From Ancylostoma caninum (taxonomy: Eukaryota; Nematoda; Chromadorea; Rhabditida; Ancylostomatidae), in contig JBAJFG010000559.1 in NCBI GenBank assembly GCA_037903475.1, forward strand, positions 558,001-622,000: a DNA stretch of 64,000 nt. The letters run 5' to 3'. The notes under the pieces are model-generated. The model had not been told where the DNA came from. It searched no databases and saw only the letters and a program-made list of their open reading frames with translations. Made by a program: the position numbers and the translations under genes. How positions within the stretch are numbered: position 1 is the stretch's first letter; each line of letters opens with the position of its first letter. Below are positions 1 to 9,676 of this stretch, one piece after another.

Positions 1-702
1 GAGGCGCAGAGGTTGTGCGATCCCTCGTCGTCTCTGTGAGTGCTTCAGCAAGGAAAGAGTTTGCTGTGAACAAGGGTGCATGTATTCGGATCGCCAAGAC
101 ATGTGCTTTATTCTGCATATGCTTATTTGGAATGTTTTTGCATATTGTCTTTTCTACAGGCTCATTTTAGGTGCGTCAATAATTCTGACGCACCCTGTAA
201 AATTATGGAGACTTTTGAATGCGTATGTATTCTATACAATGGTTCGAGTGGGTCCCCAGCTGAGTTTGAGAAGATCCCAAGAATCGCAACAGTGCTAAGA
301 AGATGCAGTAGGGATATTTCTGTGCCTGCAATTCAGCCATAACGCCTCAAGATTTTTGCCAAGCAGCTATCATTTCTTATCGCCAAATATAGAACGCGCA
401 AGTGCGATGGTTGTATGGCATGATATAAACGGTCATCACAGCGATATAGAATTCCAGATAGGTCATGTCGTGGTTGTACTTCGCAATGGGGTAGTAATAT
501 AGTGTTCAATTCACTCACACCCAAGTCTTGTCGAATCACCGATGCAAAGTAATATGGCGAAATTGCCATCGTTGTAGCTACAGCATGCGCCCTTGCGCCG
601 ATGAGTGTCGTTTTCCGTCGCAAGGAGGCGGCGCTATCGCGTTGCTCGCTGTAGAATCCTCATCGCAACAACAAACCATACGGAGGTTTTTCTTGATAGT
701 TA
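1..702. other. Left-edge sequence without an assignable gene
   Basis: I see no recognisable protein in this stretch. On the - strand, positions 333-623 stay open and a short piece near 360-480 is open in two frames with hydrophobic residues, so an exon of an unknown - strand gene is possible, but no homology or clean splice pair supports it. The right edge is the target site of the maT transposon. Confidence 0.3.
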
Positions 703-705
703 CTA

Positions 706-1988
706 CAGGGTGGTCCAAAATTACGGAGACAAACCAAAAGGTCCGTATCTAACGGATATGGAGCGAGTTGAGGCACTTATTTTCACACAACGTTTATTGG
801 TCAACAATCAACAATATCCAGGATTACTTCTCAAAAATTCCTCCATTGGCAGCAATACAGGACTTCAGACGCTCAGGGAATGCGTCCAGGGTGGCGCGCA
901 AGTAGTCGCTGTCGAGTTCATCCCAAGCTTTCTGGAGATCCTGCTTCAGAGACTCCACAGTTGTATGGTGCTTTGAACATGCCTTGGCCTCCAGAACAGA
1001 CCAGACCGAGTAATCCATGGGATTAAGGTCTGGGCTATTTGGAGGCCACTCTTCAAACGAAATGAATTCCGGCAAGTTCTGCCGACACCATTCCTGGACG
1101 ATACCGGCCTTGTGGGAGGGAGCACCGTCCTGTTGGAACACAAAATGACGACCTCGGAAGTGCTTTTGAGCCCAAGGGAAAAAATCCTCCTTTAGAATGG
1201 CCAAATAGTTCGAGCTGTTAATTTTTATTCCTTGGGGCACAAAGATCAGCGGCGTCTTCCCGTCGGAGGTGATGCCCTCAAAAACGATGACAGATTTAGG
1301 GTGAGAACGGCGCTCAACAGCGCAATTTGGCTGTGATCTAGCATACACTCTATCGTTCTGTTTATTGAGTGCCTGATCAACGGTAAACACCTTCTCATCA
1401 GTGAAAACGATGACACGGTGAAGGCCTCCTTGAATGCGGCACAACAACTTCTGACAGCGATCTTTGCGCTTCTTCTTTGCATCTTCAGTGAGGAAATGGC
1501 ACTTGTTCCTCTTATAGGCTTTGAGTTTGAGATGGTCTTTCACGATTCTCATCATTGAGCTGCGACTTATGCCCATTTCCTTTGAAAAACGGCGAACTGA
1601 ACGTGCAGGATTGCGACGTACCTTATCGCGTACTTTCTTGATGTTGGATTTTGTAGCGACAGTTCGAAGTCTTCCACGACCGGGGCGGTCATTCTCAGTT
1701 CCTAAGTCCTTGTACCTTTTAATGGTCTTGTACACGACGCTCCTGTGGATTCCCAGACTTCGGCTGATAGCGGTCGCCTTTACTCCTCTCAGGTGCAATG
1801 CGATGATGGAGCTTCGATGGATTGACGATCTAGCCATTCTGAATTTCCCATAGTGTGAGTTACCATCTTAAAGAGGACTATACCGGTAAGCAAACCAACA
1901 ACTAAGAATGGCTGACGAAAGGCCATAACTCGACAAAAGTCGAGAAGCGCGCAACGCGCTCTTGTCTCCGTAATTTTGGACCACCCTG
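706..1988 (-). mobile_element. Intact maT-type (Tc1/mariner superfamily, DD37D) DNA transposon
   Basis: A 1283-bp element is bounded by perfect 27-bp terminal inverted repeats that begin CAGGGTGGTCCAAAATTACG (706-732 and the reverse complement at 1962-1988). It is flanked on both sides by the TA dinucleotide that is the expected target duplication of this superfamily. The only gene inside is an uninterrupted transposase on the - strand. Perfect inverted repeats plus an undamaged reading frame indicate a young, possibly active copy. The insertion lies about 0.7 kb upstream of vha-10. Confidence 0.93.
824..1837 (-). CDS. maT/Tc1-mariner transposase, 337 aa, intact
   Basis: The transposase binds the element ends and catalyses cut-and-paste transposition into TA sites. 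The first ~110 residues form paired helix-turn-helix domains: an N-terminal one with AISRSLGIHRS, then a GRGR linker, then a second one with RRFSKEMGISRSS. The catalytic domain shows FTDEKVF (first Asp), FVFQQDGAPSH (second Asp) and WPPNSPDLNPMDYSVW (third Asp). I count 37 residues between the second and third acids, so the triad is DD37D, the signature of maT rather than DD34E Tc1 or DD34D mariner. Length (337 aa) is normal for the family. There is no stop or frameshift, and ATG at 1837 is the first in frame. Neighbouring worm genes are unrelated; the gene is transposon cargo. Confidence 0.95.
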   Translation of the reverse strand: MARSSIHRSSIIALHLRGVKATAISRSLGIHRSVVYKTIKRYKDLGTENDRPGRGRLRTVATKSNIKKVRDKVRRNPARSVRRFSKEMGISRSSMMRIVKDHLKLKAYKRNKCHFLTEDAKKKRKDRCQKLLCRIQGGLHRVIVFTDEKVFTVDQALNKQNDRVYARSQPNCAVERRSHPKSVIVFEGITSDGKTPLIFVPQGIKINSSNYLAILKEDFFPWAQKHFRGRHFVFQQDGAPSHKAGIVQEWCRQNLPEFISFEEWPPNSPDLNPMDYSVWSVLEAKACSKHHTTVESLKQDLQKAWDELDSDYLRATLDAFPERLKSCIAANGGIFEK

Positions 1989-1991
1989 TAG

Positions 1992-2684
1992 TTTTCTTGA
2001 TAGTTATGTACATCAAATATGAGGAAAAAAAGCTTTGACTTGCCAATACAGCAGCGATTCAGGCGAGAGCGGCTCGGCGCCTCTGTGTACTTACCGTGTT
2101 CATGGAAAACGCACCGCCATTGACGCTCGCTATGAATGTGTTCCATTTTATGTAATTTCGTTTTTAATTCAGATTCCCAACACACTTGCCGTCGTGAGTT
2201 CAGCTTGAGCAACGTGGTTGGTATTTGCAGTCGATAGTTCTAGACTTTTCTTGGTATTTATTTTGACACATTCTTCTTTTTAAATTATGTCAACAACCTG
2301 TGCCAATATGTGATGTGAGTAATCTATTTACTAATATCATGGATGATGTGATGAATGTTCATTTTTTTCCGGTTTGCCGTCTTGACGGGTTTCCCATATT
2401 CGCTCTGAGAGGTATTGCTTAGTTCCCCATCGTGTAAGATTCACTTATCAACTTTGTATGTATTTTGTTAAAGCGTTCTGCAGTTTTTTTTGTTATGCTG
2501 ATGTGGAGGAAGAGATGTTTAGATGGATAAAAATTTTCAAATTATGTTTTGATGTATAATATTCGTTTGGTTTCTGCCAAAAGCGTACATTCCACTTCGC
2601 TTTTTTATGTTTTGAATTGAAAAGATCGATGTTTTGTGTGATGACCCGCTCTTACTTTAAATGTTGTCATAATTTTTTCTTTAG
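1992..2684. promoter_or_regulatory. Upstream region of vha-10, presumed promoter
   Basis: About 690 bp of AT-rich non-coding sequence lies between the transposon and the vha-10 start. It ends in a polypyrimidine tract and TTTAG two bases before the ATG, which is the form of a trans-splice acceptor. On the opposite strand a good donor (CACG followed by GTAAGT, near 2088-2094) ends a short open stretch starting with an ATG near 2149; this could be the first exon of a divergent - strand gene, but I cannot name it. The promoter assignment is inferred from position only. Confidence 0.4.
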
Positions 2685-2686
2685 AA

Positions 2687-3381
2687 ATGGCCTCTCAGAC
2701 TCAAGGCATCCAACAGCTGTTGGCTGCAGAGAAAAGGGCTGCGGAGAAAATAAATGAGGCTAGGAAGAGGAAATTCCAACGCATGAAGCAGGCCAAACAA
2801 GAGGCACAAGCGGAAGTGGAAAAGTACCGTCAGGTAACGTGGAGTAGTATTGGTTCCTTCCATAACAATTGTGGATCTTGGTCTAATTTTAGGAGCGTGA
2901 GCTCAAGTTCAAGCAGTACGAACAAACGTACTTAGGAACTAAGGAGGATATTGAGAGCAAGATCCGCCGCGATACTGAGAATGAGATTGAAGCCATGAAG
3001 AGGAACGTTGCTGCACACAAACAGCAGGTTTGTAGGATGTGTTCATTTAACTACAAATAGGAAGCGTTCATTAGTGGCGCAATATCCACCGCAAATAAGT
3101 GGGAGCGTATGAGTTAGTGTTCTGGTTTTAAACACTCAATCGAATAGTGTCATTTCGACGCCGTGGAATACCGCGCCACTTCTGAGTGTTTCGCAATTTG
3201 CTGCTTTTTGAATTATGCTGAAGAACAAAGCTCACCTCCGTTAATCGTGTGTGAGTATATTCGACGATCCAACTCATATTTCCAGGTCATTGTCCGTCTG
3301 CTACAACTTGTTTGTGATATTAAGCCGGAACTGCATCATAATCTCATACTTCAGAAGAAACTTCATGGACAGTTCTCATGA
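2687..3381 (+). CDS. vha-10: V-type proton ATPase subunit G
   Basis: Subunit G is part of the peripheral stalk of the V1 sector and pairs with subunit E to hold the rotary V-ATPase together on acidic organelles and plasma membranes. Three exons join in phase 0: 2687-2833, 2893-3027 and 3286-3381, giving 125 residues. The N-terminal half ([20 protein letters not shown]...) is the highly conserved charged helix of the family. The middle is rich in Lys/Glu coiled coil ([14 protein letters not shown]), and the C-terminus reads [16 protein letters not shown]. The length and sequence match my recollection of C. elegans VHA-10 almost throughout. The start codon is fixed by a TTTAG splice acceptor two bases upstream (spliced-leader type). 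Introns are 59 and 258 bp. AATAAA signals lie at 3564 and 3663. ubl-5 follows 1.4 kb downstream on the same strand, which suggests co-transcription. Confidence 0.97.
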
Positions 3382-4781
3382 AATGTGTGAACACTCATAA
3401 GCTAGACTCTTCTATCTTCCACGCGAACTTTTTAATCACTTCCGACTTTGCACCCACATTCCACGAATACATTTTTTTTTGTTAACGTTTGATAGGATAC
3501 CAGTTTCTACATTTTAGTCCACTGGAACAGGAACCGTAGAGAAGTCTTGCTACTCAGAGCGAAAATAAAGTTGTAGAGAAATTGTACTATTCATTGTATT
3601 AATACTTACTTTCATCTTGATGTATTATTGTGATGTAGTAGACCTCCATTTAGTTTATCTCAAATAAACGCTTGTTCTATATCATTTACTTTGCGGACGG
3701 TCACTTCCGTTGAAGTACCGCTGTGGAGAAGTGGCATGTTTTACTCAGGGACAAATTAATGGGGTTTCTATTCTCTTTTACGATCACTCAGCTACAGTAG
3801 CGGCCAAAATTATGTAGCCTTTTGTATTTTGCTCCATAGCTTCTGGTGAAGTGAAGCTTTGCATGGAAGGAAACCAACGCATCTTTTTGTGATATGGACT
3901 TCTAGTTGCATCATGACCGACTTAACACTGTAACCAGGAAAGAATGAGCTAACTTGACAAAAATTCTTACATTGGTTTACTGCTGAAATGAACTCAAGCT
4001 TGCTTCATATGCTTTCATCATGATCTAAAAGCATACGTTTTCATTCAAGTATCAGTCGGATCTCTTACAAGGAGTCTATTTCTTGTTGAAATACTGCCTA
4101 CATAAGCCATTCTCTTATCTTTTTTAGATACTGCCAAATAGCGGATTTCGGCCTCTGTGAATAATAATTTTTTTGAAGGGAATTAGTTGACAAAATGGTG
4201 AGATTTCATTGCTTTTCTATTACATGTGAGCGTCTACAACATCCATAAAAATCTGAGCTTCGAAGCTTGTCAGTAAACCAAGTTATGAGGAAAACGGAGA
4301 AAACTCCAAAAGGCTATATGTATAATTTTGGCCGGTACTGTATGTTGAGGCGGATCCAATGCTTGACACCCTTCAACTCCAGGGTGTAGAGGGGTTATTT
4401 GACATGCTGACCACAAATATCATATCAGTTTTGAATCCATTTTGCTGGGGATACGATAGATAGGTATACGGCTGGAAATTGAGATAAAACGCCGACTTCG
4501 GGAAGAAAACGGAGGCTGCATGCAAAATAACGTTGATAATCGTGATCAGGGTCAAAAATGGCCCCACTACGCGGAATTTGAGAGGATTCTGTGAAGTACC
4601 GCATCCACAGTATACCTACCGTAACCCTACAAGAATGGGGTTACGGTACGAAATGGATACGATGTTCGTGTTCAGCACCTCAAGCAACCCCCCCCCCCCT
4701 CCCTTTATTAGGTTTCAGCAAAAAATTTTCTCCAAGTTTCTGGGTCCCTGAAAGTGGAATAGTGCCCTTCCTTCTTTTCAG
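3382..4781 (+). other. vha-10 3' region and vha-10/ubl-5 spacer
   Basis: This 1.4-kb spacer contains two polyadenylation signals (AATAAA at 3564-3569 and 3663-3668), no coding sequence I can support, and a run of twelve C at 4688-4699. It ends with CTTTTCAG immediately before the ubl-5 ATG, a trans-splice acceptor. The spacer is long for a C. elegans operon but within the range seen in parasitic nematodes. Confidence 0.5.
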
Positions 4782-7700
4782 ATGATTGAAATTACGGTAA
4801 ATGACAGATTGGGAAAGAAGGTGCGGATAAAGTGTAATCCCACCGATACTATTGGAGATCTTAAGAAGTTGATTGCTGCTCAGACAGGAACTCGGTGAGT
4901 TAATACAATGTTCCCTTTTTTATTTGCTAGTTACTACGTATCTTACAGTTACTTTTAATTTAATCCAGATTGCGAAAAAAAAAACCACGACTGAAATTTC
5001 CTCGAGTACCAGTCATGTTGTAGAGCTGTAAAGGCGGACACCTCGAATGTCCGATAATTATTTGAGAAAGGTGGAATAATGACTGCAGGGCATGTCGACA
5101 GTCTGAGGTTTTTTGTTGTGGCGATTTTAATCATGGATGTAAGCAACATGGACAACACAGCCAGTGATAAGTTAAAAGCTGGAACATGGAGATATGAGTC
5201 CCTCACGAGTTAGGTGCTCACAACTAATTCTACAAACAATTCTTTTGAAATTATAAGGCTCAATAACTCCGTAATTCATCGTGCAGGGCAACTCTGCATT
5301 GTGTAACCAGTTCTTACACCTGTGGAGCACTTCTCATAAGGAGAGTGTCAAAACCACAAGACGTTTTTTTTTTTTTTTTTGAAAACACTTGTCTTCTTGC
5401 TAACAGATCCCAAGTTCGACTCTCTTTAAATCTTGGCATTATTCATACTCTAGTGACGTATTTCTTTTTCTAGCTGTTTTTTGCTCAGATTGTTACAATT
5501 CTTTATTCTCCACTTCGACTAACGTTTCGGCGATGTCGCCTTCGTCAGAGCCTGGAAGTCGAAGGCAACATTTACGACCATCCTCTCAAACGCCTCATCG
5601 CATTGCAGAACACAGTTCAGTCACAAGGCAAATCAAAACGAGTCGCGATTTTGTCGTTGAAACCTGAGATCATAGCGCGAAAAACACTGGAAGCCTGCTG
5701 GATTGCCACCAAGAGCCCTAGAATGAATAGAAAAAATGAGTGTATCACTATCACTGACGAGTTGGCCTTGTATCACAATCTTTGCGGATTCTGATTCGAT
5801 TATGGCAGATGTTTCGATTATGTTAAGGCACACTATAAAAGGCAGTAGGAGTACAGTTTCCGGCAATTGCGGTCTGCCTTTCTACCATCTCTACTGCAGC
5901 AAAGGTGAGCACTGGCCGGGCTGTGTGTGCTTCGTTGTGTTTTTGATTTGCCTTGTGACTGAACCGTGTTCTGCAATGCGATGAGGCGTTTGAGAGGATG
6001 GTCGTAAATGTTGCCTTCGACTTCCAGGCTCTGACGAAGGCGACATCGCCGAAACGTTAGTCGAAGTGGAGAATAAAGAATTGTAACTTGTCTTCTTGGT
6101 TTCTGAACTGTCGAGGTAATAGCTTAGAGACGGCACAAAGGTGCTCACAATCTGCGTTTTTGATGCACAATCCTCCCATGCACTAACAGGCTCAAGCGTC
6201 GCGTTAATCGAAGGTGTTTCATTTTTTTTCCGTTGGTTGCCTCATCCATTTCAAAATCCAGATGTTCTGTAATATATCCCATCTAGTACTTGTTTCGTTC
6301 GAATACCTCTCCTATCCCAGTCAATCCTCTATTTCGAAAGGCAACTTAGGTGGAAGTTAGCGCTGGAGTTACATTTAAGAACGATTTCTAGAGACATAGA
6401 CGTCTTCTGTTGCGCTTCACCTTAGTTTTTTCTTAATATGTGACATTCTTTGAGGACGAATATAATAGATCGATATGTGTTTATCTAATCAACGAAAGTT
6501 GTTGCCTATTTACAATATTTCTGGCACACTGCGCATGGTGGTGACCAGGCCCCAGCACGGCTTGTCGGTAGGCAAGCTGGGCTTTGTAAAGGGGTCGAAA
6601 AGCATAAGGGGCTTTGTACGGGGTTCGGAGCCGAGTTTTCGTTGGTCCACAGAAAAGATATGCGTTGATAAAGACGAGAGAGGCTTGCTAAAGAACTGCT
6701 CGTAGCTTGAGCAGAGCTATAGCGGTGATCCAGATTGAGAAGTTCGATTGGAGCAGATCATGCACAGGTTCCCATAATTCGGAGGACTCAAACGACTCCA
6801 GCGCTGCGGATTCTGCACGGATTGAGCTGGTATCTTCAGTGAGATGAGAACTGAGGGAACACTAGAAGTTTTTGAAAAAGACAATCTAAACTTATGTAAA
6901 CTAAAAAAGTGTATGCTCACATTCTGAGTCTGAGTGATTGCAGGGCTCTCCCGTTAAGTCGAGACTTGACCGATAGGGACCAGATTTGGAGTGAAGCGTC
7001 ATGACACTCACAATAAATGTATGATGTGAAATCACAAATACTTATGTGAATCAAGAAATTGTATGCTCGGTAAAGGGGCCAGCCTATTTTTGACAGGCTG
7101 GCATAGAAGCTGAGCCTGTCCGGAGCATATTCTTCCTATTTAAACGCATAAGTTTCCAACCTCCTAGCATACACCCAAACTAGTAGGCATGTGCTATCAT
7201 ACGCCGCAGATCTTATCACTTATCACCTCCTACCTTCTGATTGTGAGTATTCTCTGATGTTCATTGACGATACATTTGGCAAGAGAATGTGTTTGACGAT
7301 ATGAATTACGGGATCAAATTTTGTTTGGCAATATGATTTACGGGAGGATGAGTGAAGAGCCTTTTTGACGATACATTTGGCAAGAGAATCTGTTGACGAT
7401 ACATTTTACGGGTGTTTGGCGATACATTTGGCAAGAGAATCTGCTGACGATACATTTGACGAGGTTTGTTTGACGATACAAATGGCAAGGTTTGCGTGAC
7501 GACACATTTTACGGGTGTTCTGATAAGGCGTTCATTTCATTCTTAGCTGGAGACTCAACCATTGGCGGTGTCGATCCGGATGGCTCAGCTGGTAAGGCAG
7601 TGGACTCCTAAGATTGATATCATGGTACGATTCCTGATGATATCGAATTTTTGCGCGGTTGAAAACCCTTTTGTTTGACGGTACATTTGGCGAGGTTTGC

Positions 7701-9676
7701 GTGGCGATACATTTGACGGGGTTTGCATGGCGATATATTTTACGGGACTTCTTGTTTGGCAATACATTTGGCGGGCTTTGTTTGCCTAGCTAGATGGCAA
7801 GCTCGTTTTCGAGGTTGCCAAACAAACCTCGCCAAATGTATCGTCAATGAACATCAGAGTTTCTCCTTCTACGCTCGCTCCAAGGTACTGTCGCAGGCGT
7901 TTTAGTGGAGCGCTGCCGCGCTCCAAGAACGCCGATGGGGGGCGGTCGTATGGCGCGATTCTTCGGGTGGCACTATAGGCAGACGCGATCTGAGCGCGCT
8001 CCTACCACCCGGTTTACTATCTCGCGTCGCGGTTTGCCTGGGTCTGCCTGGCAGGGCAACTCGTCCATGCAACCATCACCTGACCGTAGAGAAGAGCGTT
8101 GAACTAGCGGTACTTGTGGTTTTTAGAATATACGGATGAACAAATGTTCCGAACATCAAGCTTATTCGAATACCCAAGTCAATGTACTGTTTTATAGAAG
8201 GCTACAGATTTCTCTGTTCAAATAAAAAGCTTTCTGAAACAACCAAACAAGCACTTTCAATATATAGATTTTTCATGCTACTAATCAAGCGAATTACCCG
8301 AACTTGTGGCTTTCTGAAATTCTTGGATATTTCAGAGGTGCTAGAAATGACTTCTATTCAAGTCCAATATTTGGCGTCAATTTGGTCTGTGTAAATATTA
8401 GTTCAGTCAAAACTCTATCAATTACATGTAAAAGTGCAGAGCATATAGAACTGAAACCTCGTTCAAGAGATTCTTTACATACAGGTACCCGCAACTGTGT
8501 ACGCTCTCTTCTATGATAGGATAATGTAGGAAATACGGACGAGTTGCTCCGCCTGGCAGATCCAGGCAAACCGCGACGCATGACCGTAATCGGGTGGTAG
8601 TAGCGCGCCATAGACTCAGGCTGTCTATGGTGCCGCCTAAAGAATCGCGCCATACGACCTACACCCAATGCCGATCCAATCGACTCGCTGCGCGGGAACC
8701 CAAGTTTTTCAAACTTCTTTTTCAAGCTAACAGGCTTCTTTTCTAGTGAGTTTCTTTCGTTCAAGTTGACAAGCTTCTTTTCTGATGTTTCAGAGGTGTC
8801 TGTCCAAAACGACGAGTCCGCCCACGCACGCAGGGATCCAGAGGCTGCCACGCTGACCAGCACTCCATGTCATCCTCTCTAATCTGCGTATCACGTTTCA
8901 TCGTTATCTTCACAAAAATTTGGCTGTGACGTGGACGACGTGGCAGCTAACCGCATACGTCTTAGCCGCACCGCCTCTCGATCCCCGAGTGCGTGGACGG
9001 ACTCATCGTTTCGGACAGACTGTACCGCATATTTGTATGGTCATCTTTTCTTTGATACCTCTTCAACTTTCATGATAGCTGAAACCAGCTGTTTAACATT
9101 CGAAAATGCCGCATTTGGCTTTCAGGCCACTCTAGCTATTTTCAAATGGGGCTTCGTAAAATCTGGATTTTTCAAAGAGGGCTCCGTTTCGGCTCTGACC
9201 CTACGACAGGCTCGTGCTGGGGCCTGGTGGTGACCATTCTTATTCAGTTTTTGTGCACTTGCTGCCAGCGCCTCGCAACTGCAGTGCAGCTGTGTTGCCA
9301 CTGGGTTTCGCTACACGGAGCAGCTGGCAGCATCTTTTCATGCTTATCGTGAATTCTCACTGAGTAGGACAGATGATTATCCGTGAGGACAAGTAAGAAT
9401 CTATGTGCTGTGTCAGTTTCGCCATTATTAACAGGAAGACGTAGCGAAACAGCGTCGAAGAGTTGCTATTCAGTGATTAAAAGGTGAACGCAACGAATAC
9501 ACCAAACTGAATCAGCTTGGGCGCGACTGTATTGTTCGTGAACTACCCCTACATGAACATGTTTCAGACACGAGAAAATCGTTTTGAAGAAGTGGTACAC
9601 CATATACAAGGATCACATTACACTTCAAGACTACGAAATTCATGAGGGCTTCAACTTCGAATTGTACTACCAGTAA
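4782..9676 (+). CDS. ubl-5: Ubiquitin-like protein 5 (UBL5/Hub1)
   Basis: UBL5/Hub1 is a 73-residue ubiquitin-fold protein that lacks the C-terminal Gly-Gly; it binds spliceosome components non-covalently, and in worms it also acts in the mitochondrial unfolded-protein response. Two exons, 4782-4894 and 9568-9676, join inside an Arg codon to give exactly 73 residues, the universal family length. The N-terminal part contains [13 protein letters not shown] and [12 protein letters not shown]; the C-terminal exon reads [20 protein letters not shown] and ends in the diagnostic ELYYQ. The ATG directly follows CTTTTCAG, consistent with spliced-leader addition and with no 5' UTR. The intron is 4673 bp and is filled with repeats (a Penelope-like fragment, a minisatellite element and inverted repeats). 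One oddity is His at residue 39, where I recall Trp in human and C. elegans. vha-10 lies upstream in the same direction. Confidence 0.95.
5492..6087 (+). mobile_element. Truncated Penelope-like element inside ~147-bp inverted repeats
   Basis: Arms at about 5492-5639 and 5941-6087 are near-perfect reverse complements and flank a 300-bp centre. The start of the centre (5640-5794) encodes the C-terminus of a GIY-YIG endonuclease of the type carried by Penelope-like retroelements. Each arm contains CTGACGA, then a GGCG/CGCC stem, then GAAAC (6031-6055 on +, 5524-5548 on -), which looks like the core of the hammerhead ribozymes known in Penelope-like elements. The head-to-head arrangement matches the inverted, 5'-truncated insertions typical of these elements. 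It sits in the ubl-5 intron in the sense orientation. Confidence 0.75.
5603..5794 (+). pseudogene. GIY-YIG endonuclease C-terminal fragment (Penelope-like)
   Basis: The reading frame contains [20 protein letters not shown] followed by [14 protein letters not shown] and a natural stop. This pattern ([20 protein letters not shown]) is the conserved tail of the GIY-YIG nuclease that follows reverse transcriptase in Penelope-like elements, as I know it from strongylid genomes. The nuclease core and the whole reverse transcriptase are absent. The residues upstream of about 5640 come from the inverted-repeat arm rather than from the nuclease, so the ATG at 5603 is not meaningful. Confidence 0.7.
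7252..7859. mobile_element. 608-bp element with perfect 29-bp terminal inverted repeats and an internal minisatellite
   Basis: The first 29 bases (7252-7280) are repeated perfectly in reverse complement at 7831-7859. The inner part of this terminal repeat, GACGATACATTTGGC, recurs as degenerate direct repeats of about 22-28 bp through 7280-7520 and 7675-7800, often alternating with a TTTACGGG variant; I count roughly thirteen. A non-repeated island at about 7520-7665 holds a tRNA-like sequence. No protein is encoded. It lies within the ubl-5 intron. Confidence 0.7.
7571..7645 (+). other. tRNA-like sequence (possible SINE head or tRNA pseudogene)
   Basis: TGGCTCAGCTGG at 7581-7592 matches a polymerase III A box and GGTACGATTCC at 7624-7634 is one base off a canonical B box. 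Their spacing is normal for a tRNA, and the ends (TCGAT and ATCGA) can pair. The anticodon stem does not form cleanly, so this is not a functional tRNA gene as read; a tRNA-derived SINE or decayed tRNA copy is more likely. Confidence 0.35.
7930..8675. repeat. Inverted pair of a ~140-bp dispersed repeat
   Basis: Positions 7930-8069 and 8536-8675 are diverged reverse complements, sharing GGTCGTATGGCGCGATTCTT, CTACCACCCG and GTCGCGGTTTGCCTGG blocks. No coding potential is evident. They lie in the ubl-5 intron with about 465 bp between them. Confidence 0.6.
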
